Positions 1 to 8,232 of a stretch of DNA of 64,000 nt are shown here, piece after piece; the first letter of the stretch is position 1, and each line of letters opens with the position of its first letter. Position numbers and translations under genes: made by a program. A model generated the notes under the pieces. That model had not been told where the DNA came from and did not search any database. It worked only from the letters and a program-made list of their open reading frames with translations. The stretch covers positions 10,850,001-10,914,000 of the forward strand of contig CP018627.1 of the NCBI GenBank assembly GCA_002021875.1, in the 5' to 3' direction. The DNA is from Streptomyces hygroscopicus (GTDB taxonomy: Bacteria; Actinomycetota; Actinomycetes; Streptomycetales; Streptomycetaceae).

Positions 1-1
1 C

Positions 2-526
2 ATCGAGCCCGCCCACGCCGAGTCCTTCGCCGAGCGCGTGGAATTCCTCGGCATCGACGTGGAGGTGGCATCCGTCACGGAGATCGAGGCGGCATCGGAC
101 ATCATCTGCACCGTCACCTCGGTCGGGGTCGGGGACGGCCCGGTACTCCACGGTGAGCGGTTGCGTCCGCACGCCCACATCAACGCCATAGGCGCCGACC
201 TGATCGGCAAGTACGAGGTGCCGCTGTCCGTGCTGAAGTCCGCCTTCGTCACCCCCGACCACCGGGGGCAGGCGCTGCGCGAGGGTGAGTGCCAGCAGCT
301 CGACCAGAGCGAGCTGGGCCCGGAGCTGCCCGCGCTGTGCGCCGACCCGGCGCTCGCCGCGGGGCGGCGGGAGGAGCTGACCGTCTTCGACTCGACCGGA
401 TTCGCCCTGGAGGATCACGTCGCCTTCGACGTGCTCCTCGAACTCGCCGAGGAGGCCGGTATCGGCGACCGGGTGCAGCTGGAACACCTGCCGGAGGACG
501 CGCTCAACCCGTACTCCTTCCAGTGA
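2..526 (+). CDS. Ornithine cyclodeaminase/mu-crystallin family protein, C-terminal part
   Basis: The reading frame is already open at the window edge, so the N-terminus is missing; 174 residues are visible. The run VTSVGVGDGPVLHGERLRPH followed by HINAIGADLIGKYEVP is typical of the NAD(P)-binding half of ornithine cyclodeaminase/mu-crystallin proteins (NAxGAd motif). Members catalyse NAD-dependent deamination of ornithine to proline, or reduce or form imino acids, often in siderophore or amino acid pathways. The substrate cannot be told from this fragment. It ends in TGA at 524-526, and the next 130 bases carry no gene. Confidence 0.8.
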   Translation: MEPAHAESFAERVEFLGIDVEVASVTEIEAASDIICTVTSVGVGDGPVLHGERLRPHAHINAIGADLIGKYEVPLSVLKSAFVTPDHRGQALREGECQQLDQSELGPELPALCADPALAAGRREELTVFDSTGFALEDHVAFDVLLELAEEAGIGDRVQLEHLPEDALNPYSFQ

Positions 527-661
527 CGGCACCGGGCTGTGCCCGCCCGGACGTGGGGCCCCGGACAGCCCGGTGGCGTCTCGGACGCCGAGAGGATCTC
601 GACGACGTGTGGGAACACGTCGTCGAGCACCTCGGTTCCATGCCCTCGCCCGTCGCGCACC

Positions 662-850
662 TCAGGACTCCAGATACCGCAGGACCGCCAGGATCCGCCG
701 GCTGTAGCCGGCGGTATGCGACAGGTCGGGCTTGTCGAAAATCGTGTCGAGGTTCTTCTCCACCGAGCTCAGCGAGATATGCAGTTTCTGCGCGATGGCC
801 GTGTTGGTGTGGCCCTGCGCCAGCGTCTCCAGAACATCGGCGCCCTGCGG
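662..850 (-). pseudogene. C-terminal remnant of a LuxR-family regulator (HTH only)
   Basis: On the minus strand 62 codons before a TGA read as a LuxR/NarL DNA-binding domain: VLETLAQGHTNTAIAQKL, then ISLSSVEKNLDTIFDKPDL, ending RRILAVLRYLES. The usual receiver domain (about 130 residues) is absent. Upstream sequence is unrelated, runs into the M56 gene, and gives no start codon or ribosome site in this frame. I read it as the stump of a response regulator truncated when the neighbouring block was inserted or rearranged. The 527-943 stretch holds nothing else I recognise. Confidence 0.6.
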
Positions 851-943
851 CCCGCTACTTCCCCCGCGCCGGACGTCACGGTCAAAACCTGCCGCGACGC
901 ATTTCCGAACGGCGCGGGTTCGAGATAACCCAGAGCCGGTTGG

Positions 944-1873
944 TCAGGGGCTCTCCTCGCCTTGGGCGACTTCGACTTCGTGGTGGAAGGTGAGCACACC
1001 GGCCGTCGCGGCGCCTGCCGACAGGAGTGCGCAGACGGCGAGGAGCAGCGCGGTCCAGCGCCTGGCCGGGGCCGGCCGTCCCACGGGCGCCAGGAGCGCG
1101 GCGACGCGCTGGGGGACCGGGCCGGCGGTCGCCCCGGAGGCGAAGTCCGGGCGGGCGGAACGGGAGGCGTGGCCGGCCAGCGCGGCGCGGGCGATGGCCC
1201 TGGCCGTGAGGTGCCGGTCGCCGACGGCGCCGGCGGCGGCCTCGTCGGCGGCGCGTTCGGCGGCGAACCGGATGTCGGTGCGCAGCCCGCGCAGGGCGGG
1301 GTGGCAGTGGGCGGCGATTTCGGCGGCGGCGAGGAAATAGTGGTGGCCGCCTCGGTTGTGGGCGCGTTCGTGGGCGAAGAGGGCCTCGCGCTCGGCCGGG
1401 CCGAGGCTGCGCAGCATGCCGGTGGTGACGACGATGCGCTGCGGGCGGCCGGGCAGCGCGTAGGCGTCCGGGTGAGGCGAGTCGATGACGCACAGGTCAC
1501 CCACGGCAGGGCGGGCTTCGGCCTGGGTGCGGGCAGCGCGGAAGGCGCCGACCTGGCGAACGGCCGAACGCCCAAGGGCCCAGGCGCCGACGGCGAGTGC
1601 GCCGGTGGCCAGCGAGGCCGCAGGCAGAATGAGCAGGTCGGAGGGCGTCCGCAGAGGGTGGACAAGCTCGCCGAGCGTCGCGAAGAGAGGAACCCTGAGC
1701 AGCCCGGTCAGCACGAGAGCGCCCAGGGCGGCCACGCACGCACCGGCCAGCACCAGAGCGGAGGCGGTCAGCGCCCACAGCGCGGTGACCGGGTCCAGGC
1801 GGGCAAGGGCGCGCCGGGCCGACGGCGGTGCCGCGAAGGGCAGCAGCAGGGGGACCAGCAGCGAGGTGATCAC
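944..1873 (-). CDS. M56-family membrane metallopeptidase (BlaR1-like, no sensor domain)
   Basis: A 309-residue protein with three or four N-terminal membrane segments (about 1-15, 33-60, 80-100) and a zinc motif HERAH at 168-172. A further hydrophobic segment lies near the C-terminus (about 268-290). M56 proteins such as BlaR1 sense cell-wall damage and trigger cleavage of the partner BlaI repressor. This one lacks the extracytoplasmic penicillin-binding domain of BlaR1 (about 590 residues), so its signal is unknown. It starts with GTG inside the stop codon of the upstream blaI-like gene (GTGA overlap), so the two are translationally coupled. Its closest relative in the window is the M56 gene at 16574, where the motif falls at the same residues. 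Confidence 0.9.
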   Translation of the reverse strand: MITSLLVPLLLPFAAPPSARRALARLDPVTALWALTASALVLAGACVAALGALVLTGLLRVPLFATLGELVHPLRTPSDLLILPAASLATGALAVGAWALGRSAVRQVGAFRAARTQAEARPAVGDLCVIDSPHPDAYALPGRPQRIVVTTGMLRSLGPAEREALFAHERAHNRGGHHYFLAAAEIAAHCHPALRGLRTDIRFAAERAADEAAAGAVGDRHLTARAIARAALAGHASRSARPDFASGATAGPVPQRVAALLAPVGRPAPARRWTALLLAVCALLSAGAATAGVLTFHHEVEVAQGEESP

Positions 1874-2241
1874 TGCTCGTCCCCATCCAGCAGCCGCCGC
1901 AGCACCTGCTCGTCGTCGGCACTGAGCTGGGCGACGAACCGAGCCAGAACCGTCGCCCGGTCGGTGTCCCGCGCCAGCTCCCCGTGCATGCGCCGGGCAG
2001 TGAGCCCGGGGGCGTCCTGGACGGCGAAGTAGGCGTAGCCGCGGCCCTGCCGCTCCCGACCGACGAAGCCCTTGTCGTGCAGGCGGGACAGGATCGTCGT
2101 CACCGTTGTACGTGCCAGGCCGACACCGAGCTCGCGCTGCACACGGGCCGGGGTGAGCGGTGCGTCAACGGCCCACAGGGCCGCCATGACGGCGGCTTCC
2201 AACTCGCCCGCCGGACGCCGTTCGTCCTTCTCGTCGGTCAT
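1870..2241 (-). CDS. BlaI/MecI-family transcriptional repressor (copy A)
   Basis: 123 residues. The winged-helix N-terminal domain ([21 protein letters not shown], then [16 protein letters not shown]) is the classic BlaI/MecI/CopY fold. The C-terminal part ([21 protein letters not shown]) is the usual dimerisation helix. BlaI repressors bind TACA/TGTA dyads and are inactivated by proteolysis started by the M56 partner. I chose ATG at 2241 because GAGG lies 9-12 bases before it; a GTG five codons upstream is possible. Two CTACA-N4-TGTAG boxes lie 27-60 bases upstream, so it should repress itself as well as the gene on the other side. Confidence 0.92.
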   Translation of the reverse strand: MTDEKDERRPAGELEAAVMAALWAVDAPLTPARVQRELGVGLARTTVTTILSRLHDKGFVGRERQGRGYAYFAVQDAPGLTARRMHGELARDTDRATVLARFVAQLSADDEQVLRRLLDGDEQ

Positions 2242-2267
2242 GGGAACGTTCCTCACCCAGCCATCGC

Positions 2268-2300
2268 CTACAGTTCAGCAGGACGTCTACAGAATTGTAG
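2268..2300. promoter_or_regulatory. Paired BlaI-type operator boxes, locus A
   Basis: Box 2287-2300 reads CTACAGAATTGTAG (perfect arms). Box 2268-2281 reads CTACAGTTCAGCAG, degenerate in its right arm. Centres are 19 bp apart, as at 7425-7457 and 16122-16154. The pair lies between the minus-strand blaI-like gene and the plus-strand dedA relic, fitting a shared divergent operator. Confidence 0.75.
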
Positions 2301-2400
2301 TCAATGGGTGTGGCGTCTCGGCCGTACCCGTCCATCCATCCAGTATGAGAGGGCTCGCGCCGATGGCCGCACCCCTTTCGCCGAAGCATGGCGGCTCGCG

Positions 2401-2686
2401 GTGAACATCCTCAGTGCCCAGTCCCCGCTGTCCACCTTCGGCGTACTGGGGGTCGGCGTGGCGCTGTTCGCCGAGACGGGCCTGCTGATCGGCTTCTTCC
2501 TGCCAGGTGACTCGCTGCTGTTCACGGCCGGACTGCTGTGCCGGGACCGCCGACCAGGGTGTGCGGCTTTCCCTCGGCCCGCTCCTGGTCGCCGCCCGCC
2601 TGGCCCGCTCGGCCGGTGGCGAGGTGTCCTATGACAGCGGGCACACGTCCGGGGCGAGGTTCATGGTCAGCCTGCCGACCGGCTGA
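2401..2686 (+). pseudogene. Fused relic: dedA N-terminus joined to a histidine kinase C-terminus
   Basis: Codons from 2401 read as the start of a DedA protein ([20 protein letters not shown], then [15 protein letters not shown]), close to the intact dedA at 7530. After the LLC codons the copy is two bases shorter than its paralogue, which shifts the frame. DedA-like sequence then resumes ([12 protein letters not shown]). At about 2591-2599 it passes without a break into [16 protein letters not shown] and ARFMVSLPTG, the last 30 residues of a kinase like that at 9598-10989, ending in TGA at 2684. The join lies in a gccgcc stretch common to both parents, which suggests a deletion by short homology. 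Neither product can be functional. Confidence 0.85.
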
Positions 2687-2746
2687 CCCGGTGGCCCCTC
2701 CCTCGCGATCGGCGGTCCGCACGCAGATGGAACTGCTGCGGACCAC

Positions 2747-3580
2747 TCACGCCGCCCGCCCGCCGAGGCGCTCCGGCTCGATGACGTCCTTCCGTGTCAC
2801 CGCCAGATACGCGACCAGGCCGAGGATGACCGCGAGGAACAGCACGCTGGTGACCACGGTGCCAAGGCCCAGGCCGCCGGCCCCGGTCGGCTGGGAGAGG
2901 TAGTCGCCCACCGATGCGCCGAGCGGGCGGGTGAGGACGTACGCGATCCAGAAGCTCCACACCGCGTTCAGGTCGAGTGTGAAGCGCGCCACCGCGACGG
3001 CCACGATCACCAGGGCGAACAGCACCGCGGACAGCCAGTAGCCCAAGTCCATGCGCTCGGCCACCAGGTCGCCCGCCGCGGTACCCAGCGCGAAGGTGAA
3101 CAACACCGCGAGCCAGTAGAACGACTCGCGGCTCAGGGAGTCGACGCTGTGGATGGACAGGGTCCGCTCGCGGCGATACCAGACGGTGAACACGATCGCG
3201 AGGACGACCGCGAACACCGTGGTGCTCGTCGTCAGCGGTACGCCCATGTTGTCCGTGAGGTTGTCGCTGATTAGAGTGCCGACGATGCTGATCAGAGCCA
3301 CGGCGAGCCAGTACACGCCCGGCCGGTACGCGGCGGTGCGGAACTGGACGACCAGTACAACCGCCAGCACCACGCTCATCAGCAGCGACACACCGGTCAG
3401 ACCCAAGCCCAGCTTCTCGTTCAACATGTCGGCCGCGGTCTCGCCCACCGTGGTGCACAGCACCTTGATCACCCAGAAGTACACGGTGACTTCGGGCACC
3501 TTGTTCCAGCGGAGGCGGTGACCGGACGAGGCAGCGGCAGGGCCGCGGGCCGTGGAGGTCTCAGGAGTCTCGGATGTCAT
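2747..3580 (-). CDS. DUF347 (COG4705) integral membrane protein, copy A
   Basis: 277 residues, almost entirely hydrophobic, with about eight membrane segments. It contains four divergent repeats with a small-residue/Gly-Asp motif: TVGETAADML, IVGTLISDNL, ALGTAAGDLV and RPLGASVGDYL. This is the DUF347 repeat family (KVPEVTVYFWVIKVLCTTVG start). The molecular function is unknown; such proteins are annotated only as membrane-anchored proteins. I used ATG 3580, where homology with the copy at 10970-11860 begins, rather than the upstream in-frame ATG at 3613. It faces the kinase remnant exactly as copy B faces the intact kinase. Confidence 0.85.
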   Translation of the reverse strand: MTSETPETSTARGPAAASSGHRLRWNKVPEVTVYFWVIKVLCTTVGETAADMLNEKLGLGLTGVSLLMSVVLAVVLVVQFRTAAYRPGVYWLAVALISIVGTLISDNLTDNMGVPLTTSTTVFAVVLAIVFTVWYRRERTLSIHSVDSLSRESFYWLAVLFTFALGTAAGDLVAERMDLGYWLSAVLFALVIVAVAVARFTLDLNAVWSFWIAYVLTRPLGASVGDYLSQPTGAGGLGLGTVVTSVLFLAVILGLVAYLAVTRKDVIEPERLGGRAA

Positions 3581-3605
3581 GAGGCCCGACCGTGCCATCG
3601 AATAT

Positions 3606-3622
3606 CTGAACACATCCTGACT
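3606..3622. promoter_or_regulatory. Direct-repeat site CTGAAC-N5-CTGACT before DUF347 copy A
   Basis: CTGAAC at 3606 and CTGACT at 3617 are 11 bp apart, the spacing of OmpR-family half sites. The same arrangement occurs at 11975-11991 before the paralogous gene. The remaining stretch to 3800 shows nothing I can name. Confidence 0.45.
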
Positions 3623-3800
3623 GCCGTACGGCGCCTCGACGGGCTCGAGGCCAGACGGTCAGGAGCCGGTGGCCGAGTCCGGTGAAAGGCGCCGCGAGGC
3701 CACGTGCCTCCGCCAAGGTGAGGGTGGAGGCCGGCGCGCGGTTCGCAGGAGGTCCGCCCGGGTGGTGCCGGAGTTGTGGCCCTGGGCCCGGCGCGGAGGA

Positions 3801-5252
3801 TCAGCCGGACGGGGGAACGGCCGGCAGGCGGACCACCAGGCGCGCCCCGCCGAGGCCGCCGTCGTCCGGCGTGGGGTCCTGGTCGGCGCGGGCGGTGCCG
3901 CCGTGCGCGGTGACGACCTTACCGACGATGGCGAGGCCGAGGCCCGAACCGCCGGCCTCGCGGGACCGCGCCTCGTCGAGCCGGGTGAAGCGCTCGAAGA
4001 CCCGCAGCCGGTCCGCGGCCGGGATGCCCGATCCGTCGTCGCTGACGGTGAGTTCAACGATGTCCCCGCGTTCGCCCAGGGCCACCCGTACCTGCTGGTC
4101 GGCGTGGCGGCGGGCGTTGTCCAGCAGATTGCGTACGACGCAGCGCAGCGCCTCGGTGTCGCCCCGCACCCGCCCGCCCGAGACCCGTCGGGCGTCGATG
4201 TCCGCCCCGGCCAGGGAGCGCTGCCTGCGGACCTCGGCCAGCACCACCTCGTCCAGGTCGATGATGCGCGCGACCTGGGACCGCGACCGGGCGGGGTCCT
4301 CGCTGCGGGCCAGGGCCAGCAGCCCCTCGACCAGGTCGTGCAGCCGTACCGTGTCCTCCAGCAGGGCGGCGGCCATCCGCGGATCCCGGTCGGGGTCGGG
4401 GTAGCTGGACATGACCTCGAGCTGGGCCCGCAGGGCCGTCAGCGGGCTGCGCAGTTCGTGCGCGGCGTCGGCGACGAAGCGGCGCTGTGCGATGGAGGCG
4501 TCGTCGAGGCGGGCGAGCATGTCGTTGAGGGTGGCGCCGAGCGCGTGGACCTCGTCCTGGCAGGCGGGCAGGTCCAGGCGGCGGTGCAGATCGGTCGCGG
4601 TGATGTCGGCTGCCTGGCGGCGCAGGGTTTCCACCGGGCGCAGTGTGCGGCCGGCGGTGAGCGAGATCGTCCATGCCACCAGCGCGGTCAGCGCGGGCAC
4701 TCCGATCACCAGGCCGGTGGTCAGGCTGGACAGGGTGTGCTCGGCCTGGGCCAGGGACACCCCCACGACGATCGTGGAGGGCCGGCCGTCGATACGGATC
4801 GGCCGGGCGAGCACACGGAAGTCACCTCCGTCACCGACGCCGAGGCCACGGAGGGTGGTGGGATGCCCCGCGAGCACCCGCCGGGGGAGGGGGGTCGGAA
4901 AGCCGCTGGGACTGCCCCGGCGCGTGTCGAAGTCGGAGCTGGCGCGCACCTTCCCGTGGCTGTCGAGCACCTCGACGACATCGTCGTCCCCGCCGCTGGA
5001 AGGGATGAGGGAACCCAGCCGGTCGTGCCGGATGAGGGACGTGACGTCGGACAGCCGCTGGCGGCCGGTGCTGTCCCGGTCCTGCCACATGGAGTGCTGG
5101 AGACCGAGCAGCAGGCCGAGACTGGCCGCGACCATCGCGATCGCGACGACCATCGTGGCCCACAGGGTGACCCGGGTCCGCAGACTCAGCCTCCGGGTCA
5201 GCCGCCGCAGCCGGCCGAATGCCGGACGCCCGACGGGAAGGCGCCGGGACAT
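3801..5252 (-). CDS. Two-component sensor histidine kinase (OmpR-partner type)
   Basis: 483 residues. A first membrane segment at about 28-50 and a second at about 178-200 enclose an extracytoplasmic sensor region of about 125 residues. HAMP follows at 200-250, then the phospho-acceptor H265 in AHELRSPLTALRAQ. The ATPase domain shows NLLDNARRHA, SDDGSGIP and GGSGLGLAIV. It autophosphorylates in response to an unknown envelope signal and passes the phosphate to the regulator encoded immediately upstream. Its ATG directly abuts the regulator's stop codon (TGAATG), so the two are one transcript. Confidence 0.95.
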   Translation of the reverse strand: MSRRLPVGRPAFGRLRRLTRRLSLRTRVTLWATMVVAIAMVAASLGLLLGLQHSMWQDRDSTGRQRLSDVTSLIRHDRLGSLIPSSGGDDDVVEVLDSHGKVRASSDFDTRRGSPSGFPTPLPRRVLAGHPTTLRGLGVGDGGDFRVLARPIRIDGRPSTIVVGVSLAQAEHTLSSLTTGLVIGVPALTALVAWTISLTAGRTLRPVETLRRQAADITATDLHRRLDLPACQDEVHALGATLNDMLARLDDASIAQRRFVADAAHELRSPLTALRAQLEVMSSYPDPDRDPRMAAALLEDTVRLHDLVEGLLALARSEDPARSRSQVARIIDLDEVVLAEVRRQRSLAGADIDARRVSGGRVRGDTEALRCVVRNLLDNARRHADQQVRVALGERGDIVELTVSDDGSGIPAADRLRVFERFTRLDEARSREAGGSGLGLAIVGKVVTAHGGTARADQDPTPDDGGLGGARLVVRLPAVPPSG

Positions 5253-5930
5253 TCAGCCGCCCTTTGGGTCCAGCCGGTAGCCGATGCCGCGCACCGTCTC
5301 GATGGCGGACCGGCCGAAGGGGATGTCGATCTTGCGCCGGAGGTAGCCGACGTAGACCTCGACGATGTTGGGGTCGCCCTCGAACCAGGCGTCCCAGACC
5401 TGCGCGAGCAGATCCGTCTTGCTCACCACCGTATCGGGGTGGCGCAGCATGAACTCCAGCAGTCCGAACTCGCGCGGCGTCAGATCCAGATGCTCGTCGC
5501 CCCGGCCGCACCGGTGGGCGGCCGGATCCAGCCAGAGATCACCCGCATGGAGTACCGGCGACCGCTGCGGTGCGCTGCGGCGCAGCAGCGCGCGGACCCG
5601 GGCCAGCAGCACCACGAACGAGAACGGCTTCGTCAGATAGTCGTCCGCGCCGAGGTCCAGCGCGTCCGCTTCGTCGTACTCCCCGTCCTTGGCCGTGAGA
5701 ATCAGAACGGGGGTGGTGATGCCCGCCGCGCGCAGGGTCCGGCAGACGTCATAGCCGTTGCGGCCCGGCAGCATCAGGTCCAGCACGATCACGGCGTAGT
5801 CGTTGCGCCTGATCAGACTGAGAGCCTTCTCGCCGTCTCCGGCGATGTCGACGGCGAACCCCTCGGAGCGCAGTCCGCGCTCCACGGCGGCGGCGATGTT
5901 CTGCTCGTCCTCGACAACCAGCACGCGCAC
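5253..5930 (-). CDS. OmpR-family response regulator
   Basis: 225 residues: receiver domain with acidic pocket (VVEDE), phospho-acceptor D51 (VLDLMLPGRNGYD) and TKPFS lysine; then a winged-helix domain (LTPREFGLLEFML, VRGIGYRLDPKGG). It pairs with the kinase directly downstream. Five CTCAG repeats, four of them spaced exactly 11 bp, lie 90-135 bases upstream of its start and are the best candidate for its own binding site. There they could also control the divergent AbrB-family gene. Confidence 0.95.
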   Translation of the reverse strand: MRVLVVEDEQNIAAAVERGLRSEGFAVDIAGDGEKALSLIRRNDYAVIVLDLMLPGRNGYDVCRTLRAAGITTPVLILTAKDGEYDEADALDLGADDYLTKPFSFVVLLARVRALLRRSAPQRSPVLHAGDLWLDPAAHRCGRGDEHLDLTPREFGLLEFMLRHPDTVVSKTDLLAQVWDAWFEGDPNIVEVYVGYLRRKIDIPFGRSAIETVRGIGYRLDPKGG

Positions 5931-6018
5931 GCGACATCACCTCTAACCGACGGGGCGCCCGGAAGGCTGATCCTCGATTGCGAGTCTAGAGGCCGCACCG
6001 CAGGTCGGCCGCGCGTCT

Positions 6019-6065
6019 CTCAGCGGGCTCTCAGGGTCTCCTCAGCGCTCACTCAGCGCTCTCAG
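6019..6065. promoter_or_regulatory. Phased CTCAG direct repeats (probable OmpR-type regulator site)
   Basis: CTCAG occurs at 6019, 6030, 6041 and 6052 (11-bp period, one helical turn) and again at 6061. The array lies between the divergent response regulator (start 5930) and the AbrB-family gene (start 6162). OmpR/PhoB-family regulators bind tandem direct half sites with this period. Confidence 0.6.
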
Positions 6066-6161
6066 GGTGTGCACAGGCCGTATCCGCCACAGTGGGAAGT
6101 GCCTGCTTCACGCAGGCGTCAAGTCCAACGGACCTGCACGATCCGACGAAAGGCGCCCATC

Positions 6162-7352
6162 GTGGCACCGACTTCCGCGCCGCGGCGTACGGACGAACCT
6201 CCGTCCTCCACCGCCGGTACCGCGCCGAAGCCCGCCCCGCGCATCTCCGAGCCCCGCGTCCCCCGCCCAGCTCCCACCGGCATCTGGGCTCTGATCATCG
6301 CCGGGGGGTACGCCGCGGGCCTCGCGGCGGACGCCTTCGGCGTTCCCGCCCCCTATCTGCTGGCCTCACTGCTGGTCGGCGCCGTCCTGGCGTTGTGCGG
6401 AGTGGTCCGCGACCGGCTCCCGGCACCGGCCAACCGGGCCTCGCAGGCACTGGTCGGCGCCCTCATGGGCAGCTACCTCACCCCGTCCGCCCTCGTCTCC
6501 GCCGCGCCCGTCGCGCTGCCGCTGACCGTGGTCACCGCGGCCACCATCGCGCTGAGCGTCACGGTCGCCTGGTTCCTGGCCCGCGGTGGCCGTATCAGTC
6601 GGCCCAGCGCCGTTCTCGGCATGGTGCCCGGCGGTTCGGCCGCGATCGTCACTTGCGCCGATGAGCTGAAGGCCGATGTGCGGCTCGTCGCCTTCACCCA
6701 GTACCTGCGCGTCGGTCTCGTCGCCACCACTGCCCCACTGGTTGCCCACTGGATGATCTCCGCGTCCTCGGCGGCAGGCGGTCACCCGAGCGCGGGCGGT
6801 GGCGCCGGATCCGGCCTGCTCCACGTCGTGGCCGGGTCGGACCAGCTCACCGGCCTGTTCACCCTCGCCGTCATCGCCGTCGTCGGCTCCTGGGCCGGTC
6901 GGCGGCTGCGGGTGCCCACGCCACTGTTGATCGGCCCGATGCTGGTCGCCCTGGCCGCGACGCTCAGCAGCGTCGTGCCCGGCTTCGCTCCGGTCGGGGT
7001 GCTTCAGAACGCGGTCTTCGTCCTCGTCGGCCTCGACGTGGGCGTGCGGTTCACCCGCCGGACGATCCTCAGCGTGCGACGTCTCCTGCCCTCGGTCCTG
7101 ATCTGCATGGCGGTCGTCTGTCTCGGCTGCGCCGGGCTGGCGTGGGTTTTCGCCGGAGTGACGGGCACTCCGGTCATGGACGCCTACCTCGCCACGACCC
7201 CCGGGGGAATCAACGCGGTCCTCGCCACCGCGGTCTCCTCCCACGCGGACGTCGCGCTGGTCTCGACCGTGCAGAGCCTGCGGCTCTTGGCGGTCATCCT
7301 GGTCACGCCGGTGATCGCCCGCCTACTGGCGTCGCGGTGGTCACAGCCGTGA
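6162..7352 (+). CDS. AbrB-family (COG3180) membrane protein
   Basis: 396 residues with about ten membrane segments after a proline/serine-rich cytoplasmic tail of about 40 residues. The sequence contains two similar halves, each with a glycine-rich signature (VLGMVPGGSAAIVTCADEL near 155 and YLATTPGGINAVLA near 350). This is the duplicated AbrB membrane domain, unrelated to the AbrB DNA-binding family. Its role is poorly defined; an ammonia-monooxygenase/transport annotation is common but unproven. GTG 6162 was chosen because GAAAGG lies eight bases upstream. It diverges from the two-component pair at 3801-5930 across the CTCAG array. Confidence 0.85.
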   Translation: MAPTSAPRRTDEPPSSTAGTAPKPAPRISEPRVPRPAPTGIWALIIAGGYAAGLAADAFGVPAPYLLASLLVGAVLALCGVVRDRLPAPANRASQALVGALMGSYLTPSALVSAAPVALPLTVVTAATIALSVTVAWFLARGGRISRPSAVLGMVPGGSAAIVTCADELKADVRLVAFTQYLRVGLVATTAPLVAHWMISASSAAGGHPSAGGGAGSGLLHVVAGSDQLTGLFTLAVIAVVGSWAGRRLRVPTPLLIGPMLVALAATLSSVVPGFAPVGVLQNAVFVLVGLDVGVRFTRRTILSVRRLLPSVLICMAVVCLGCAGLAWVFAGVTGTPVMDAYLATTPGGINAVLATAVSSHADVALVSTVQSLRLLAVILVTPVIARLLASRWSQP

Positions 7353-7424
7353 CCACGGTGCTCGCCCGCCGGTCATTGGCGCGGATCGGCAAGGTGTTGG
7401 GAACGACCTCTGTCCTGCGAGCGT

Positions 7425-7457
7425 CTACAGTAACGTAGACCGTCTACCCGCCTGTAG
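7425..7457. promoter_or_regulatory. Paired BlaI-type operator boxes, locus B
   Basis: CTACAGTAACGTAG (7425-7438) and CTACCCGCCTGTAG (7444-7457), centres 19 bp apart. Each is extended by GT before and a TC- or AC-type dinucleotide after; the first gives the perfect 6-bp arms GTCTAC/GTAGAC. There is no blaI gene adjacent, so control would act in trans from the copies at 1870 or 16181. It lies about 73-105 bases before the dedA start. Confidence 0.75.
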
Positions 7458-7480
7458 TCGGACGTGGGGTCATGCGTCCG

Positions 7481-7522
7481 GTCGTCCGTAAGAAGTCGTC
7501 CGTAAGAAGTCGTCCGTGAGAA
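7481..7522 (+). repeat. Three 14-bp tandem repeats in the dedA leader
   Basis: GTCGTCCGTAAGAA is repeated exactly at 7481 and 7495 and with one change at 7509. The third copy supplies the GAGAAAGG ribosome site of the dedA gene starting at 7530. The repeat may have arisen by slippage; whether it affects translation is unknown. Confidence 0.85.
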
Positions 7523-7529
7523 AGGGCTC

Positions 7530-8204
7530 ATGCCGATGACCACACCCGCATGGCTGTCATCGCAGTTGGCCGTCAACGTACTCGACGCGCGGTCGCTGCT
7601 GAGCGCTTTCGGCGTGCTGGGCGTCGGCGTGGTGATGTTCGCCGAGACGGGGCTGCTCATCGGCTTCTTCCTGCCGGGTGACTCCCTGCTGTTCACCGCG
7701 GGCCTGCTCTGCGTGGGCAGCGGCGGACACGGCGTGCGGTTGTCGCTGGGGCCGCTGCTGGTCGCCGCGGCGGTGGGCGCGCTGGCCGGCTCACAGTGCG
7801 GCTATCTGATCGGCCGCAGGGCAGGTGGCGCGCTGCTTGCCCGTGGCCGCTCCGCCCGGCTGCACGAGGGGATGCGGCGGGCGGAGGATCTGCTGGGGCG
7901 ATACGGGTATGCGAAGGCGATCGTCCTGGCGAGATTCGTGCCGGTGGTCCGGACCGTGCTGAACCCCCTGGCGGGGGCCCTGCGCGTACCGATTCGGGTC
8001 TTCACCGTATGGCAGGTCATCGGCGGGCTGGTGTGGAGCGTCGGGCTGACGCTGGCGGGGTACGCCCTGGGCTCCTCGATCCCGAATGTGGACCGCTATC
8101 TGCTGCCCTTGGTCGCGCTGATCGTGGCGGTGTCGCTGATTCCGCTCGGCGCGGAGCTGTACCGGAGTCGCAGGCACGCGAAAGCGGAGGAGGCCGGTAG
8201 ATGA
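7530..8204 (+). CDS. DedA-family membrane protein, intact copy (probable undecaprenyl phosphate flippase)
   Basis: 224 residues. It shows the DedA signatures: [18 protein letters not shown] at 37-54 (conserved Glu and Asp) and ARFVPVVRT at 134-142, with the re-entrant loops and C-terminal membrane helices expected of the VTT/DedA fold. DedA proteins such as UptA return undecaprenyl phosphate across the cytoplasmic membrane for reuse in wall synthesis. This is the only full-length copy of three in the window. ATG 7530 follows GAGAAAGGG by five bases. Two BlaI-type boxes lie upstream, and a PAP2 phosphatase gene follows after 28 bases, so the two probably act in the same lipid cycle. Confidence 0.92.
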   Translation: MPMTTPAWLSSQLAVNVLDARSLLSAFGVLGVGVVMFAETGLLIGFFLPGDSLLFTAGLLCVGSGGHGVRLSLGPLLVAAAVGALAGSQCGYLIGRRAGGALLARGRSARLHEGMRRAEDLLGRYGYAKAIVLARFVPVVRTVLNPLAGALRVPIRVFTVWQVIGGLVWSVGLTLAGYALGSSIPNVDRYLLPLVALIVAVSLIPLGAELYRSRRHAKAEEAGR

Positions 8205-8232
8205 TCCTGTCCTCCGACGGAGCGGTGGCTTC

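Noticed and set aside
944..2241. Considered as a beta-lactamase resistance locus
   Set aside because: No beta-lactamase or PBP gene is present, and the M56 protein lacks the penicillin-binding sensor.
3669..7352. A 1227-codon open frame on the plus strand
   Set aside because: Its first two thirds are the antisense of the histidine kinase and regulator genes; only the part from GTG 6162 is real (AbrB family).
7481..7522. 14-bp repeats considered as a regulator array
   Set aside because: They lie at the ribosome site, downstream of the operator pair; translational slippage repeats fit better than an operator, though this is not certain.
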